From assembly GCA_025360875.1 (NCBI GenBank), contig JANYBI010000061.1, positions 1-17,095 of the forward strand: a stretch of 17,095 bases of DNA, in the 5' to 3' direction. Made by a program: the position numbers and the translations under genes. Source of the DNA: Lentisphaerota bacterium (GTDB taxonomy: Bacteria; Verrucomicrobiota; Lentisphaeria; Victivallales; GWF2-50-93). This document shows, in pieces, positions 6,522-14,422 of the stretch (within the stretch, counting starts at the first letter, position 1; the number at the start of each line of letters is the position of its first letter). The notes under the pieces are model-generated. The model did no database searches and was not told the origin of the DNA. It worked only from the letters and a program-made list of their open reading frames with translations.

Positions 6522-7307
6522 ATGCATTCGATAGCTTTCCATGTTGGTCCGTTAACCATATACTGGTATGGCATAATGGCGGCGCTTGGCTTCATATCGG
6601 CCGTATCCCTGCTGATGTTGAACCGGAAACATGCAGGCCTGGATTCCGAGCAGGTGACGGACATCGCGATGTTCAGCATGATTTCAGCAATAGTAGGCGC
6701 CAGGATATTCTATGTGGTCCAGTTCCGGGACGTATACCGCGACAATCCCCTGAACATCATAAGGATAGACCAGGGTGGCCTAGTTTTCTTTGGCGGATTC
6801 ATCTGCGCCACCAGCACTCTTCTTTTCTACTGCTGGAGGAAGAAGCTCAATCTATTAACGGTCCTGGACATATTCGGTCCCGCTCTCGCCATAGGTCATT
6901 TTTTCGGCAGGATAGGCTGTTTCATGAACGGATGCTGCTATGGGAAGCCGTCCAACCTGCCATGGGCAGTCAATTTCCCGCAAGGCTCCGCGCCAGCCGA
7001 GGCATTTCCCGGACAGTCCATTCATCCGGTACAGATTTACGAGTCCATATTCAACCTGATGCTCGCAGGTATCCTCCTGCTCCTGCTCAAGAGGACGCGT
7101 CCCGGGCAGACGGCCGCCGCCTATCTCATATGTTATGGCATAGGCAGATTCACCATTGAATCATTGCGGGGGGATCACCACCAGTTCATCCTTGGCAAAT
7201 TCACAGTTTCACAGTCGATAGGGTTCTTCATAGCATTGGCAGGTATCGCATTCCTAATCTATACAATAAGAAAATCACCAGCAGCACAGGAACAGAAAAA
7301 TGGATGA
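6522..7307 (+). CDS. lgt: prolipoprotein diacylglyceryl transferase
   Basis: Lgt transfers diacylglycerol from phosphatidylglycerol to the lipobox cysteine of prolipoproteins in the cytoplasmic membrane. The 261-residue protein has the expected series of membrane segments and the motifs YWYGIMAALGF (residues 14-24), DQGGLVFFGGF (83-93), GRIGCFMNGCCYG (129-141, with the essential Arg at 130), HPVQIYES (168-175) and GRFTIESLRGD (208-218). The signature differs from the E. coli GRxGNFxNxExxG form by having Cys at the Asn and Glu positions, a variant I have seen in other phyla. Its substrate in this window would include the lipoprotein at 806-1438. It overlaps the pseudouridine synthase gene by 8 bases and forms an operon with it. 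Confidence 0.95.
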   Translation: MHSIAFHVGPLTIYWYGIMAALGFISAVSLLMLNRKHAGLDSEQVTDIAMFSMISAIVGARIFYVVQFRDVYRDNPLNIIRIDQGGLVFFGGFICATSTLLFYCWRKKLNLLTVLDIFGPALAIGHFFGRIGCFMNGCCYGKPSNLPWAVNFPQGSAPAEAFPGQSIHPVQIYESIFNLMLAGILLLLLKRTRPGQTAAAYLICYGIGRFTIESLRGDHHQFILGKFTVSQSIGFFIALAGIAFLIYTIRKSPAAQEQKNG

Positions 7308-8229
7308 AAAAACAGTTGATGAAAAATTCCACGAGAGCAGGATTGACCGATTCCTGGCTGAGTCCTTCAAGACGTATTCACGCTCCTATCTCCAGAAACT
7401 GATGAAGGATGGCAGGGTAACGTGCAACGGAAAAATCTGCCTGCAGCCGAAATATCCCGTATCGACCGGCGACAAGGTCATTGTCGACTTCCCTGTGCAG
7501 AAGGAGAGATCCCTTACCGCCGAGAAGATCGCTCTTGATATAATATACGAGGACAACGATATGCTTGTGATAAACAAGCCTGCTGGAATGGTTGTCCATC
7601 CCGCACCAGGGAACTACGATGGCACGATCGTCAACGCCCTTCTCGGACACGATGCGGAGTTCGCGGAAAAACTCGAAGACGATTCACGGCCCGGGATCGT
7701 GCACCGTCTGGACAAGGACACCTCAGGATGCCTTATCATCGCGAAAAACCCCGTTTCGCTGTTCGCCCTGTCAACGGCTTTCCAATATAGGAAGGTGGAG
7801 AAACATTACGCCGCCATCGTTTATGGAGTTCCCAATGAGGAGGATGAGAAGGAAATAATGACGCTTATCGGACGCCATCCCGTCCACAGGAAGAAATTCA
7901 CTGTAGTGGAAAAGGGAGGCAAGGTCGCTATCAGCAGGTATGCCGTGATCAAATCCGGAGAGATTGACGGAGTACCTGTCTCACTTCTGGATGTTCAAAT
8001 TGAAACAGGCAGGACACATCAGATAAGAGTACATCTCGCCCACAGGAATCTTCCTGTAATAGGCGACAAAGTCTATGGGGGGAAAGAAAAACTGGAAGCG
8101 TCCAGACAGATGCTGCACGCATGGAAACTGTCCGTAGCACATCCTGTGACTGGCGTAAAAATGGATTTCGAATCGCCCTTCCCTGAAGACTTTGCGAAAT
8201 TCGCAGCCAGGATAGTTGAAGTTGAATAG
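7300..8229 (+). CDS. RluA-family 23S rRNA pseudouridine synthase (RluD-like)
   Basis: The enzyme isomerises specific uridines in structured RNA, probably 23S rRNA, to pseudouridine. The 309 residues contain an S4-type RNA-binding domain (about 12-65: RIDRFLAES...YSRSYLQKLMKDGRVTCNGK) followed by the RluA catalytic domain. D138 in HRLDKDTSG is the catalytic aspartate. INKPAGMVVHP (91-101), SLLDVQIETGRTHQIRVHLA and VIGDKVYGG are further family motifs. The domain order and length match RluD/RluC. The exact target uridines cannot be assigned. The start overlaps the end of lgt, and the gene converges with the Nudix gene across a 26-base gap. Confidence 0.93.
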   Translation: MDEKTVDEKFHESRIDRFLAESFKTYSRSYLQKLMKDGRVTCNGKICLQPKYPVSTGDKVIVDFPVQKERSLTAEKIALDIIYEDNDMLVINKPAGMVVHPAPGNYDGTIVNALLGHDAEFAEKLEDDSRPGIVHRLDKDTSGCLIIAKNPVSLFALSTAFQYRKVEKHYAAIVYGVPNEEDEKEIMTLIGRHPVHRKKFTVVEKGGKVAISRYAVIKSGEIDGVPVSLLDVQIETGRTHQIRVHLAHRNLPVIGDKVYGGKEKLEASRQMLHAWKLSVAHPVTGVKMDFESPFPEDFAKFAARIVEVE

Positions 8230-8255
8230 GAAACTGCCAGGCAGGAGCTTTGTTT

Positions 8256-8666
8256 TCAATTCTCTGCGCCAGAAGCCAGCCATCCGGCAAAACCGACATC
8301 GCCAGGAACAAGTTCCATTTCAGGAAGAGAGCCTAGTTTGACCCATAATACTTCCTGTTTTTCCGTTGCCCTTATCTTCTGGGCTCCGTGTAAAAGAAAA
8401 GACCTGTAGAATAATATTTCCACGTCTTTTTCGGGATATGAATAAGTTGTCCTGCCAATCAGGTCCAGCACCATGATTTCCGCAGAAAGTTCCTCCCTGA
8501 TCTCACGCACAAGACATTCCGCATCGGATTCGCCCGGATGGACCTTCCCTCCTGGAAATTCCCAGAATCCTTCAAGATGGCTGCCGGGAGGGCGGGAACA
8601 CATCAGGATCTTCCCTTCATCCCTGATCACTGCGGCGCAGACGCGGACAGGAGGTTTTCTTTCCAT
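8256..8666 (-). CDS. Nudix hydrolase, MutT-like
   Basis: The 136-residue protein probably hydrolyses a nucleoside diphosphate derivative, perhaps 8-oxo-dGTP as MutT does. The Nudix box starts at GGKVHPGE and ends at REIREEL, with the metal-binding E/REhxEE positions intact. The Gly near the end of the box is Ser. FWEFPGGK before the box and VLWVKLGSLPEMELVPGD near the C-terminus, where MutT has its purine-recognition loop, favour a MutT-like role. It follows cdaR by 12 bases and is the last gene of the cluster. No direct link to c-di-AMP is shown, although other Nudix or phosphatase enzymes do act on dinucleotides. Confidence 0.9.
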   Translation of the reverse strand: MERKPPVRVCAAVIRDEGKILMCSRPPGSHLEGFWEFPGGKVHPGESDAECLVREIREELSAEIMVLDLIGRTTYSYPEKDVEILFYRSFLLHGAQKIRATEKQEVLWVKLGSLPEMELVPGDVGFAGWLASGAEN

Positions 8667-8678
8667 GGTATGCAGGCC

Positions 8679-9662
8679 CTATTTCTCACCTGTGATTTCA
8701 ATTTCAAGCTCAGCAGGCGAGATGGAGCTGATTTTGATTTCCGGAATGCTAGGATGGCATTGCACCTTGAGCTTGCAGGTTCCGGTGGATTTTACCGGCG
8801 TGGCATCGACAAACGCGGATATTTCGCTGCCATTCATGACTTCAATGGAGCTCTTTACACCATTGACTGTAACATCGACATTGGATGGCGATATCTTCCT
8901 TATGTTCAATCCCGAACCTGGCAGGTTGAGGACTGAAACAGGCAGCCCTGTGAACGTCCTCGTGTCAAACTTCTTGTAGATTTCCACATGCGCGCTGACC
9001 TTCTGCGGAGTTACGACGACTTTGTTCCCCGGCTCAGATATCTTTACGGCATATTCAAAATCCTCAACTGTCTTCTGATCCAGATAGATCGGTTCGGTAT
9101 TGACCCTGGCAAACATGCTAACAACACTTTCTGGCCCGGACACCATGACCTTATCCGGTATGAGCCTGACTTCCCCGCATGCATAGTCCTCCGATGTAAT
9201 GCCTGTAAACTTTGCATTGACTGGCATCTCACGTACAATTTTCCTGTCAAATCTGAATGTCTGGATGTCCGGAGTGATCTTGGTGACGTTTACTCCGAAG
9301 GGTTTTGACATTGAAGCGGTCTTCATGATGTTGAAGCTGATCGGTTTTCCGGGAACATATGAATTTTCGCCGATATGGATTTCCATCTTGAAATCATTTG
9401 GCGACAGGAGATTGAGGCGCTTCTGCGACCTGCCCCGCACCGTCAGATCGACATATTTCACGCCCTCATCGAGGATTGCTGTCTTCTCATCGGTCACGAT
9501 ATTCACTGGCACATTCCTGATTATCTCCTCTATTCCGATCTGCATGGAGACTTTCCACCAGACAAGAAGCGCGAAGCAAAGTGCAATAAGCTTCCTCAGA
9601 TAGTCGTGCCTGATGATTCCTGGAATCCAGGAGAATTTTTTCGAGCTGTCCATGTCACTCAT
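8679..9662 (-). CDS. cdaR: YbbR-domain membrane protein, CdaA regulator
   Basis: The protein has a short cytosolic N-terminus, one membrane helix (about residues 22-40, RKLIALCFALLVWWKVSM) and an extracytoplasmic part made of repeated YbbR domains. In Firmicutes CdaR binds and modulates the diadenylate cyclase CdaA. YbbR-like units, with patterns such as VPVNIV...ILDEGVKYVDLTVRG, MPVNAKFTG...VMVSGPESVV and LPVSVLN...SNVDVTVNG, suggest three or four copies. ATG at 9662 gives 327 residues, is preceded by GGGAGGG at good spacing, and overlaps the cdaA stop by 8 bases. An upstream in-frame start at 9698 lacks such a site. Confidence 0.9.
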   Translation of the reverse strand: MSDMDSSKKFSWIPGIIRHDYLRKLIALCFALLVWWKVSMQIGIEEIIRNVPVNIVTDEKTAILDEGVKYVDLTVRGRSQKRLNLLSPNDFKMEIHIGENSYVPGKPISFNIMKTASMSKPFGVNVTKITPDIQTFRFDRKIVREMPVNAKFTGITSEDYACGEVRLIPDKVMVSGPESVVSMFARVNTEPIYLDQKTVEDFEYAVKISEPGNKVVVTPQKVSAHVEIYKKFDTRTFTGLPVSVLNLPGSGLNIRKISPSNVDVTVNGVKSSIEVMNGSEISAFVDATPVKSTGTCKLKVQCHPSIPEIKISSISPAELEIEITGEK

Positions 9663-10506
9663 CTCTGGTCCCTCCCGAAAAACCCGACATCTCATCATTT
9701 TCCGCCATATCCTCGAAGATGTCCCTCAGCGTGTCGTTCTGTGATGGAATGAGGAGCGAACGCAGGAACCTGGCAAGCTTCTCCATGGAAATATTCCTTA
9801 TTATGTTGCCACGGCATGCAATGCTTATTGTACCGGTCTCCTCTGAAACCACGACCGCCACAGAGTCGGTCTCCTCGGTGACACCTATGGCCGCCCGATG
9901 CCTAGTGCCAAGCGAGTCGGAAAGGGCGACGCTCTGGGTCAGGGGGAATATTATATGCGCGGCAACGATCTCATTGTCCTCAATGGCGATGGCTCCATCA
10001 TGGAGCGGAGTGTTCGGATGGAAGATGGTCTGGATCAGCTGATGGCTCACCCTGGCGTTTATCCTTATCCCGCTGCTTATAAGGGCCCTCATGCCGATCT
10101 GTCTCTGGAACACGATCAGCGCCCCCCTCTTATGCACGGAAAGGAACTCCACCGCCTGGAGCACTTCATTTATCGTCTCTTCCTTTTTCAGCCTTTTTGT
10201 GAAAGGCCTGCTGCTACCGAGTTGTGCGAAGGCCCTCCTGATCTCGGGCTGGAATATCACGATGATTGCGAGCGGGAATATCAACCACAGCCCGTTCAGA
10301 ATTTCAGTTATCACCTCGAATTTGAGGAAATCAGTCGCCAGAGTCAGCAGAAGAAGTGCGATTATGATTCCGGCAAGAACGTTTGCAGCCCTTGTGCCAC
10401 GGAGGAAATAAAGGCCATAGTAGATGATGACAGCAAGGATCAGCACCTCGAGCATGAAGCTGAGATATATCCAGAAATTGCTGAAATATGGTGCGAAATC
10501 GAACAT
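9655..10506 (-). CDS. cdaA: diadenylate cyclase CdaA
   Basis: CdaA makes cyclic di-AMP from two ATP molecules. The 283 residues start with three membrane helices (about 15-35, 40-58 and 68-86), then a short linker and a DAC domain. The nucleotide-binding motifs are present: D170-G171-A172 in PNTPLHDGAIAI, and GTRHRAA (200-206). QPEIRRAFAQLG (86-97) is the usual junction sequence. This is the CdaA/DacA membrane architecture, not DisA. AAAGAGG precedes the ATG at good spacing. cdaR follows with overlap, and folP lies upstream on the same strand, a neighbourhood I know from several phyla. c-di-AMP usually controls potassium and osmolyte balance, and no such effector gene is in view. Confidence 0.96.
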   Translation of the reverse strand: MFDFAPYFSNFWIYLSFMLEVLILAVIIYYGLYFLRGTRAANVLAGIIIALLLLTLATDFLKFEVITEILNGLWLIFPLAIIVIFQPEIRRAFAQLGSSRPFTKRLKKEETINEVLQAVEFLSVHKRGALIVFQRQIGMRALISSGIRINARVSHQLIQTIFHPNTPLHDGAIAIEDNEIVAAHIIFPLTQSVALSDSLGTRHRAAIGVTEETDSVAVVVSEETGTISIACRGNIIRNISMEKLARFLRSLLIPSQNDTLRDIFEDMAENDEMSGFSGGTRDE

Positions 10507-10592
10507 CTAAAACCTCTTTCCGAGGATTAAGCTAGCCCGGAAACACAATTTTAAAAATACCCGTTCAAAAATTTAGGGAATCTCCAAAAGTT

Positions 10593-10778
10593 GAGACAAT
10601 TTCGAAATTGCCTCTTTCAAGCTGATTTCAAAGTTGGAGTGCGCTGTCCCGACATCGTCGAGTCGGGATCTTCGACTTTAGCGTGTGTAGCCTGTTGAAT
10701 GCAAAGACACACTAAAGTTGTGAACTCCAACGGGCTTGTTTCCGCAACTACCGTTTTTCGTAATTTTGAAATTAGCCC
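10593..10778. repeat. inverted-repeat element B, 186 bases
   Basis: The ends GAGACAATTTCGAAA (10593-10607) and TTTTGAAATTAGCCC (10764-10778; reverse complement GGGCTAATTTCAAAA) are the same motif as in element A. It occupies most of the 318-base folP-cdaA gap. The remaining bases (10507-10592) show only the cdaA ribosome site and AT-rich sequence. I see no reading frame worth calling. The interior folds into a three-way junction, listed separately. cdaA is either transcribed through the element from folP or has a promoter of its own in the cdaA-proximal part. Confidence 0.6.
10633..10731. other. three-way-junction fold between folP and cdaA
   Basis: The outer helix GTTGGAGT (10633-10640) pairs perfectly with ACTCCAAC (10724-10731). 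Within it are two side hairpins. TCCCGAC (10647-10653) pairs with GTCGGGA (10662-10668). ACTTTAG plus TGTGT (10675-10688, two-base bulge) pairs with ACACACTAAAGT (10707-10718). The fold is symmetric enough to form on either strand. On the minus strand it would lie in the 5' leader of cdaA if transcription runs from folP. It could be a structured RNA, a regulatory leader, or simply the folded body of a mobile repeat. I match it to no known riboswitch, including the c-di-AMP (ydaO) type. Confidence 0.5.
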
Positions 10779-10782
10779 AGAT

Positions 10783-10823
10783 GTAAATATTCACTGGACG
10801 AACATAGTTCAGTGAATATTTAC
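10783..10823 (-). terminator. hairpin just after folP
   Basis: GTAAATATTCACTG (10783-10796) pairs perfectly over 14 bases with CAGTGAATATTTAC (10810-10823) around a 13-base loop. On the minus strand it starts one base after the folP TGA. No U-run follows. The outer half of the stem is A/T. It probably limits transcription from folP into cdaA or stabilises the 3' end. Confidence 0.6.
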
Positions 10824-10824
10824 C

Positions 10825-11673
10825 TCATGCGCTGCAGTGATCCTGTATTTCAGAAATAACCCTCAGCATCTGCGCAATTTCACCGACATCATGCACCCTC
10901 AGGAAATCAACCTTCTTCATGGAAAGCCATGCGACCGCACCGGCAGTTCCCCACAATCTTTCCTCGGGAGGCAAGCCTCCGAGCACCTGTCCTATGAATT
11001 TTTTCCTGGACGGACCGACAATTATGGGCCGCCCATTCTCCCTGAACTTCTCGATCTGTGACAATATCTGGAGATTCTGCTCCTTGTTTTTCCCGAAGCC
11101 TATGCCGGGATCAACCGCAATGTTCTCCCTGCTTATTCCGGCACCGACAGCCCGCTTGATTGAATCGGTCAGGAATGAATTGATTTCCCCTATGAGATTT
11201 TTATAACGCAATTCCGACTGCATTGTTTTCGGAGTTCCGCGCATGTGCATGAGGAAAACTCCGGCCTTATGTTCGGCTATGATATCAGCCATGTCCTGCG
11301 AATGCCTGAGCGCGCTCACATCATTGATTATGTCGGCACCGGCCTTGAGAACTTTCTCAGCGACCTCGCTCTTCATGGTGTCGACACTTATCACTGATTC
11401 CGGACATTTCCTGCGAAGTTCGCAGACAACCGGCAGCACTCTCCGGATTTCCTCTTCGGCGTCGACAGGCTCCGCCCCGGGCCTGGTCGATTCACCGCCT
11501 ATGTCTATGATGGAAGCTCCTGCCGCTATAAGCGCCAGGGCGTGGTTGACGGCCTTTTCCCTGGAATAGTATTCCTCACCATCGCTGAAGGAGTCAGGGG
11601 TAACATTCACAATGCCGACAATATGGGGCTTGCCTGTACAGGCTATCGAATGGTTTTTGAATTTGAAGCGCAT
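10825..11673 (-). CDS. folP: dihydropteroate synthase
   Basis: FolP condenses 6-hydroxymethyl-dihydropterin pyrophosphate with p-aminobenzoate in folate synthesis and is the sulfonamide target. Motifs, numbered from the ATG at 11673 (282 residues), are VNVTPDSFSDG (22-32), DIGGESTRPGA (57-67), NDVSAL (117-122), FLMHMRGTP (140-148), AVDPGIGFGK (186-195), GPSRKKF (220-226) and RVHDV (259-263). All are the expected pterin, phosphate and pABA contacts. Start choice is uncertain: ATG 11673 gives the normal N-terminus and lies 13 bases beyond the gyrA stop, but the only good AAGGAG is 16 bases away. In-frame starts at 11718 (ATG) or 11721 (TTG) would overlap gyrA and add a basic tail. Either way it is coupled to gyrA. 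Confidence 0.94.
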   Translation of the reverse strand: MRFKFKNHSIACTGKPHIVGIVNVTPDSFSDGEEYYSREKAVNHALALIAAGASIIDIGGESTRPGAEPVDAEEEIRRVLPVVCELRRKCPESVISVDTMKSEVAEKVLKAGADIINDVSALRHSQDMADIIAEHKAGVFLMHMRGTPKTMQSELRYKNLIGEINSFLTDSIKRAVGAGISRENIAVDPGIGFGKNKEQNLQILSQIEKFRENGRPIIVGPSRKKFIGQVLGGLPPEERLWGTAGAVAWLSMKKVDFLRVHDVGEIAQMLRVISEIQDHCSA

Positions 11674-11686
11674 AAGGGGTGGAACA

Positions 11687-14251
11687 TCACTCCTTTTCGG
11701 TCGTCGCCTCGCCGCCATCAATTTCTTCAGGCTTCATCGCAACAGGCTCACCATTGTCCACGGGATTGTCGCCTTCCCTGGGTTCCATGAGCATTACGAC
11801 ACCGCTGATCAGGTCGCCTTCGGCGAGATTCATGATCCTGACACCCTTTGAGGCCCTGCCAACAGTACGGATTTCGTCGGCAGGAGTCCTGACAGTCTGG
11901 CCGCTTACGGTAACAATCAAAAGCTCATCGCCCTTCTTGACCTGGAGCGCCGCAACAACCTTTTCCTTCTCACGGAGCTTGATGTTCAGGACGCCTTTCG
12001 CGCCCCTCTTCGTCTTGCGGTACTGGCTTACGAAACTGCGCTTGCCGAGACCGCCATTGGACACGACGAGGATTTCCGGACCGCCCTTCGACTGGGCCTC
12101 CTCATCGCTCTCGACTTCCTCAACAGGATCAACAGCACCCATGCTGACGACATAGTCGCCCTTGAGCTTGAACCTCATTCCGGTGACACCGCGCGCGGTC
12201 CTGCCGACTGTCCTTATCTGGTCTTCTGTGAACCTGCACGCAATTCCTAGCGCGGTCGAAAGAATTATTTCCTTCTTGCCATCGGTAACAACCGCTTCGA
12301 TCAGATCGTCCTTCTCATCAATGAGTATTGCCTTAATGCCGGCTTTCCTCAGGTTCTTGTAAGCGGAGATCCTGGTCTTCTTGACAACACCGAACTTGGT
12401 CGCCATGACGATATAGAGGTCGTCTCGTTCGACATCCTCCTTCGGCACTGTGAGCATTGCACGGATCTGTTCGCCGGGCTCGATCTTTATCATGTTGACG
12501 ATCGCCTTGCCCTTTCCTAGCCTGGTCCCTTCAGGAATCTCATATACATTGAGCCAGTGCATGACACCCTTGTCGGTCACGAAGAATATTATGTCATGGC
12601 TATGCGCATTGAAGAGATGTTCTACGAAATCCTCCTCCTTGGTCTCCATTCCCTTGACGCCTTTTCCGCCGCGGTGCTGTGAATCGTATGTGTTCGCCGG
12701 CACGCGCTTGATGTATCCGGTGCTGGAGACGGTGATGACGCATGAATGCCGCGCTATGAGGTCTTCGATGTTGAGGTCGCGTTCATCAGGAGCTATCTCC
12801 GTCTTCCTCGGGCTTGAATACTTCTCCTTGATCTTGAGAAGTTCGTTCTTGATGACGTTGAGCCGCAGTTCCCTGCTTGCAAGAAGTGATTTAAGGTATG
12901 AAATGAGCTTCTGGAGCTCGTTGTATTCCAACTCGAGATCCTCTATCGCAAGTCCGGTCAGCTGGTGCAGGCGCATTTCAAGTATCGCGTCGGTCTGCCT
13001 CTGGCTGAGGTTGAACCTCGCCATCAGGGTAGTCCCTGCTATTTCCTTTGTGCGGGACGCGCGGATTATCTTCACTACCTCGTCGATGTTCTTGACTGCA
13101 ATGAGTAGTCCTTCGAGGATATGCGCCCTCGCCTCGGCCTTGTCAAGCTCGAACCTCGTCCTCCTGGTAACGACATCCAGGCGGTGGTCGATGTAGGCCT
13201 GCAGGAGCTGGCGGAGATCAAGAATCCTTGGACGCTTATTGTCAACGACCAGGGATATCGATCCGAACGTGGTTTCAAGCTGGGTGTGGGCGTACAGCTG
13301 GTTCATCACAATGGTCGCCATCGCGCCACGTTTGATGTCGATCACGATCTTTATCCCTGAACGCCTGCTCGTCTCGTCGCGGAGCCCCGATATCCCGGTG
13401 ATCCTCTTGTCGTTCACAAGTTCCGCTATTTTTAAGACAAGAGTCTCCTTGTTGACAGCATATGGAATTTCCGTGACTATGATCTGCTCCTTGCCGTCAT
13501 TATCGACAATCTCGGCCCTTGCGCGGATCTTTATGCTGCCCCTGCCGGTCTCATAGTATCTTTTAATTTCAGCTACTCCGCAGATTGTTGCAGCCGTCGG
13601 GAAATCAGGCCCTTTGACGAACTGCAGGAGATCCGCGACGCGGCATGACGGATTGTCGAGAAGATGAACTGTCGCGTCAATAATTTCCCCGAGGTTGTGC
13701 GGAGGCATGTTCGTAGCCATTCCTACGCCGATTCCTGTCGAACCGTTCACGAGGAGGTTCGGAAAGCTCGACGGGAGCACGTCGGGCTCCATGGTCGATT
13801 CATCGAATGTCGGCGACATGTTGACTGTGTTTTTCTCAATGTCGACAAGAAGCTCTTCGGCAAGGCGCTCGAGACGGCACTCCGTATACCTGTATGCCGC
13901 TGGCGGATCGCCGTCGATACTGCCGAAGTTACCCTGGCCGTCGATCAGCGTCTCCCTCATCGAGAAATCCTGAGCCATGCGGACGAGAGTTTCATAGACC
14001 GAGACGTCGCCGTGCGGATGGTAGTTACCAATGACTTCACCGACGACCTTGGCGCACTTGGTATAGGCGTGGCCTTTTGTAAGTCCGAGCTTGTGCATCG
14101 CATAGAGGATTCGTCGGTTTGCGGGCTTGAGGCCATCGCGCACATCAGGTATGGCTCGTCCAACATTCACGCTCAGGGAATACTGCAGATATGCAGTGTG
14201 CATTATATCTTCGATATTTACCGGATAATCTCTTGTCGTTATTTCACTCAT
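11687..14251 (-). CDS. gyrA: DNA gyrase subunit A
   Basis: GyrA cuts and rejoins DNA in the A2B2 gyrase that introduces negative supercoils. The 854 residues comprise the breakage-reunion domain (about 1-490) and a C-terminal DNA-wrapping beta-pinwheel. The active-site tyrosine is Y122 in AAYRYTE. QHRGGKG at 525-531 is the GyrA box, which separates gyrase from topoisomerase IV ParC. The quinolone-binding stretch is [10 protein letters not shown] (78-87): numbering coincides with E. coli, with Val at 83, Ser at 84 and Glu at 87 instead of Ser, Ala and Asp. The acidic C-terminal tail after about 800 is normal. gyrB is not in view. The gene leads the minus-strand cluster with folP. Confidence 0.97.
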   Translation of the reverse strand: MSEITTRDYPVNIEDIMHTAYLQYSLSVNVGRAIPDVRDGLKPANRRILYAMHKLGLTKGHAYTKCAKVVGEVIGNYHPHGDVSVYETLVRMAQDFSMRETLIDGQGNFGSIDGDPPAAYRYTECRLERLAEELLVDIEKNTVNMSPTFDESTMEPDVLPSSFPNLLVNGSTGIGVGMATNMPPHNLGEIIDATVHLLDNPSCRVADLLQFVKGPDFPTAATICGVAEIKRYYETGRGSIKIRARAEIVDNDGKEQIIVTEIPYAVNKETLVLKIAELVNDKRITGISGLRDETSRRSGIKIVIDIKRGAMATIVMNQLYAHTQLETTFGSISLVVDNKRPRILDLRQLLQAYIDHRLDVVTRRTRFELDKAEARAHILEGLLIAVKNIDEVVKIIRASRTKEIAGTTLMARFNLSQRQTDAILEMRLHQLTGLAIEDLELEYNELQKLISYLKSLLASRELRLNVIKNELLKIKEKYSSPRKTEIAPDERDLNIEDLIARHSCVITVSSTGYIKRVPANTYDSQHRGGKGVKGMETKEEDFVEHLFNAHSHDIIFFVTDKGVMHWLNVYEIPEGTRLGKGKAIVNMIKIEPGEQIRAMLTVPKEDVERDDLYIVMATKFGVVKKTRISAYKNLRKAGIKAILIDEKDDLIEAVVTDGKKEIILSTALGIACRFTEDQIRTVGRTARGVTGMRFKLKGDYVVSMGAVDPVEEVESDEEAQSKGGPEILVVSNGGLGKRSFVSQYRKTKRGAKGVLNIKLREKEKVVAALQVKKGDELLIVTVSGQTVRTPADEIRTVGRASKGVRIMNLAEGDLISGVVMLMEPREGDNPVDNGEPVAMKPEEIDGGEATTEKE

Positions 14252-14378
14252 GTTAAACTATTGATACTCCATGTTTCTGGTTCGTTTCAGGGTTCTATCC
14301 CCTAGGATAAAAACAGCGAAGAATTAATGTATGATAAATTGCAGTTTTAACAAGCGAAAAAATGTGTTTTTTCCACTT
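14252..14378 (-). promoter_or_regulatory. leader and putative promoter region of gyrA
   Basis: The 127 bases upstream of gyrA are AT-rich. On the minus strand TTGTTA and TACATT stand 16 bases apart, each matching four of six promoter consensus bases. A small hairpin, TATCC/GGATA (about 14293-14306), falls in the presumed leader. GGAG is present but 15 bases from the ATG, so the ribosome site is unconvincing. Confidence 0.35.
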
Positions 14379-14422
14379 ATATAAATCTGTCAAAGCTTAT
14401 CGAGGCTTTGACGGATTTATAT
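14379..14422 (-). terminator. long hairpin at the aminotransferase stop
   Basis: An 18-base stem (14379-14396 with 14405-14422) has one G-T mismatch and an 8-base loop. The inner half is GTCAAAGC/GCTTTGAC and the outer half is A/T. On the minus strand it begins at the last base of the TAA stop codon. No U-tract follows; the next minus-strand bases are AAGTGG. The build is the same as that of the hairpins at 694-725 and 10783-10823. Confidence 0.65.

Noticed and set aside
8230..8255. CTGCCAGGCAG as a bidirectional terminator between the two convergent genes
   Set aside because: The stem would have a one-base loop, and the flanking sequence gives no stable alternative.
9898..10530. A 210-residue + strand frame opposite cdaA
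   Set aside because: The minus strand encodes a clear diadenylate cyclase with all motifs, and the + translation shows no family pattern.
10633..10731. Known c-di-AMP riboswitch (ydaO/yuaA) upstream of cdaA
   Set aside because: The fold is much smaller and symmetric, lies within a repeat element, and shows none of the ydaO conserved sequence I can recall.
11630..11643. Perfect palindrome GCCTGTACAGGC near the folP start
   Set aside because: It is fully inside folP coding sequence (codons for Ala-Cys-Thr-Gly), with no second copy, so it is likely chance.
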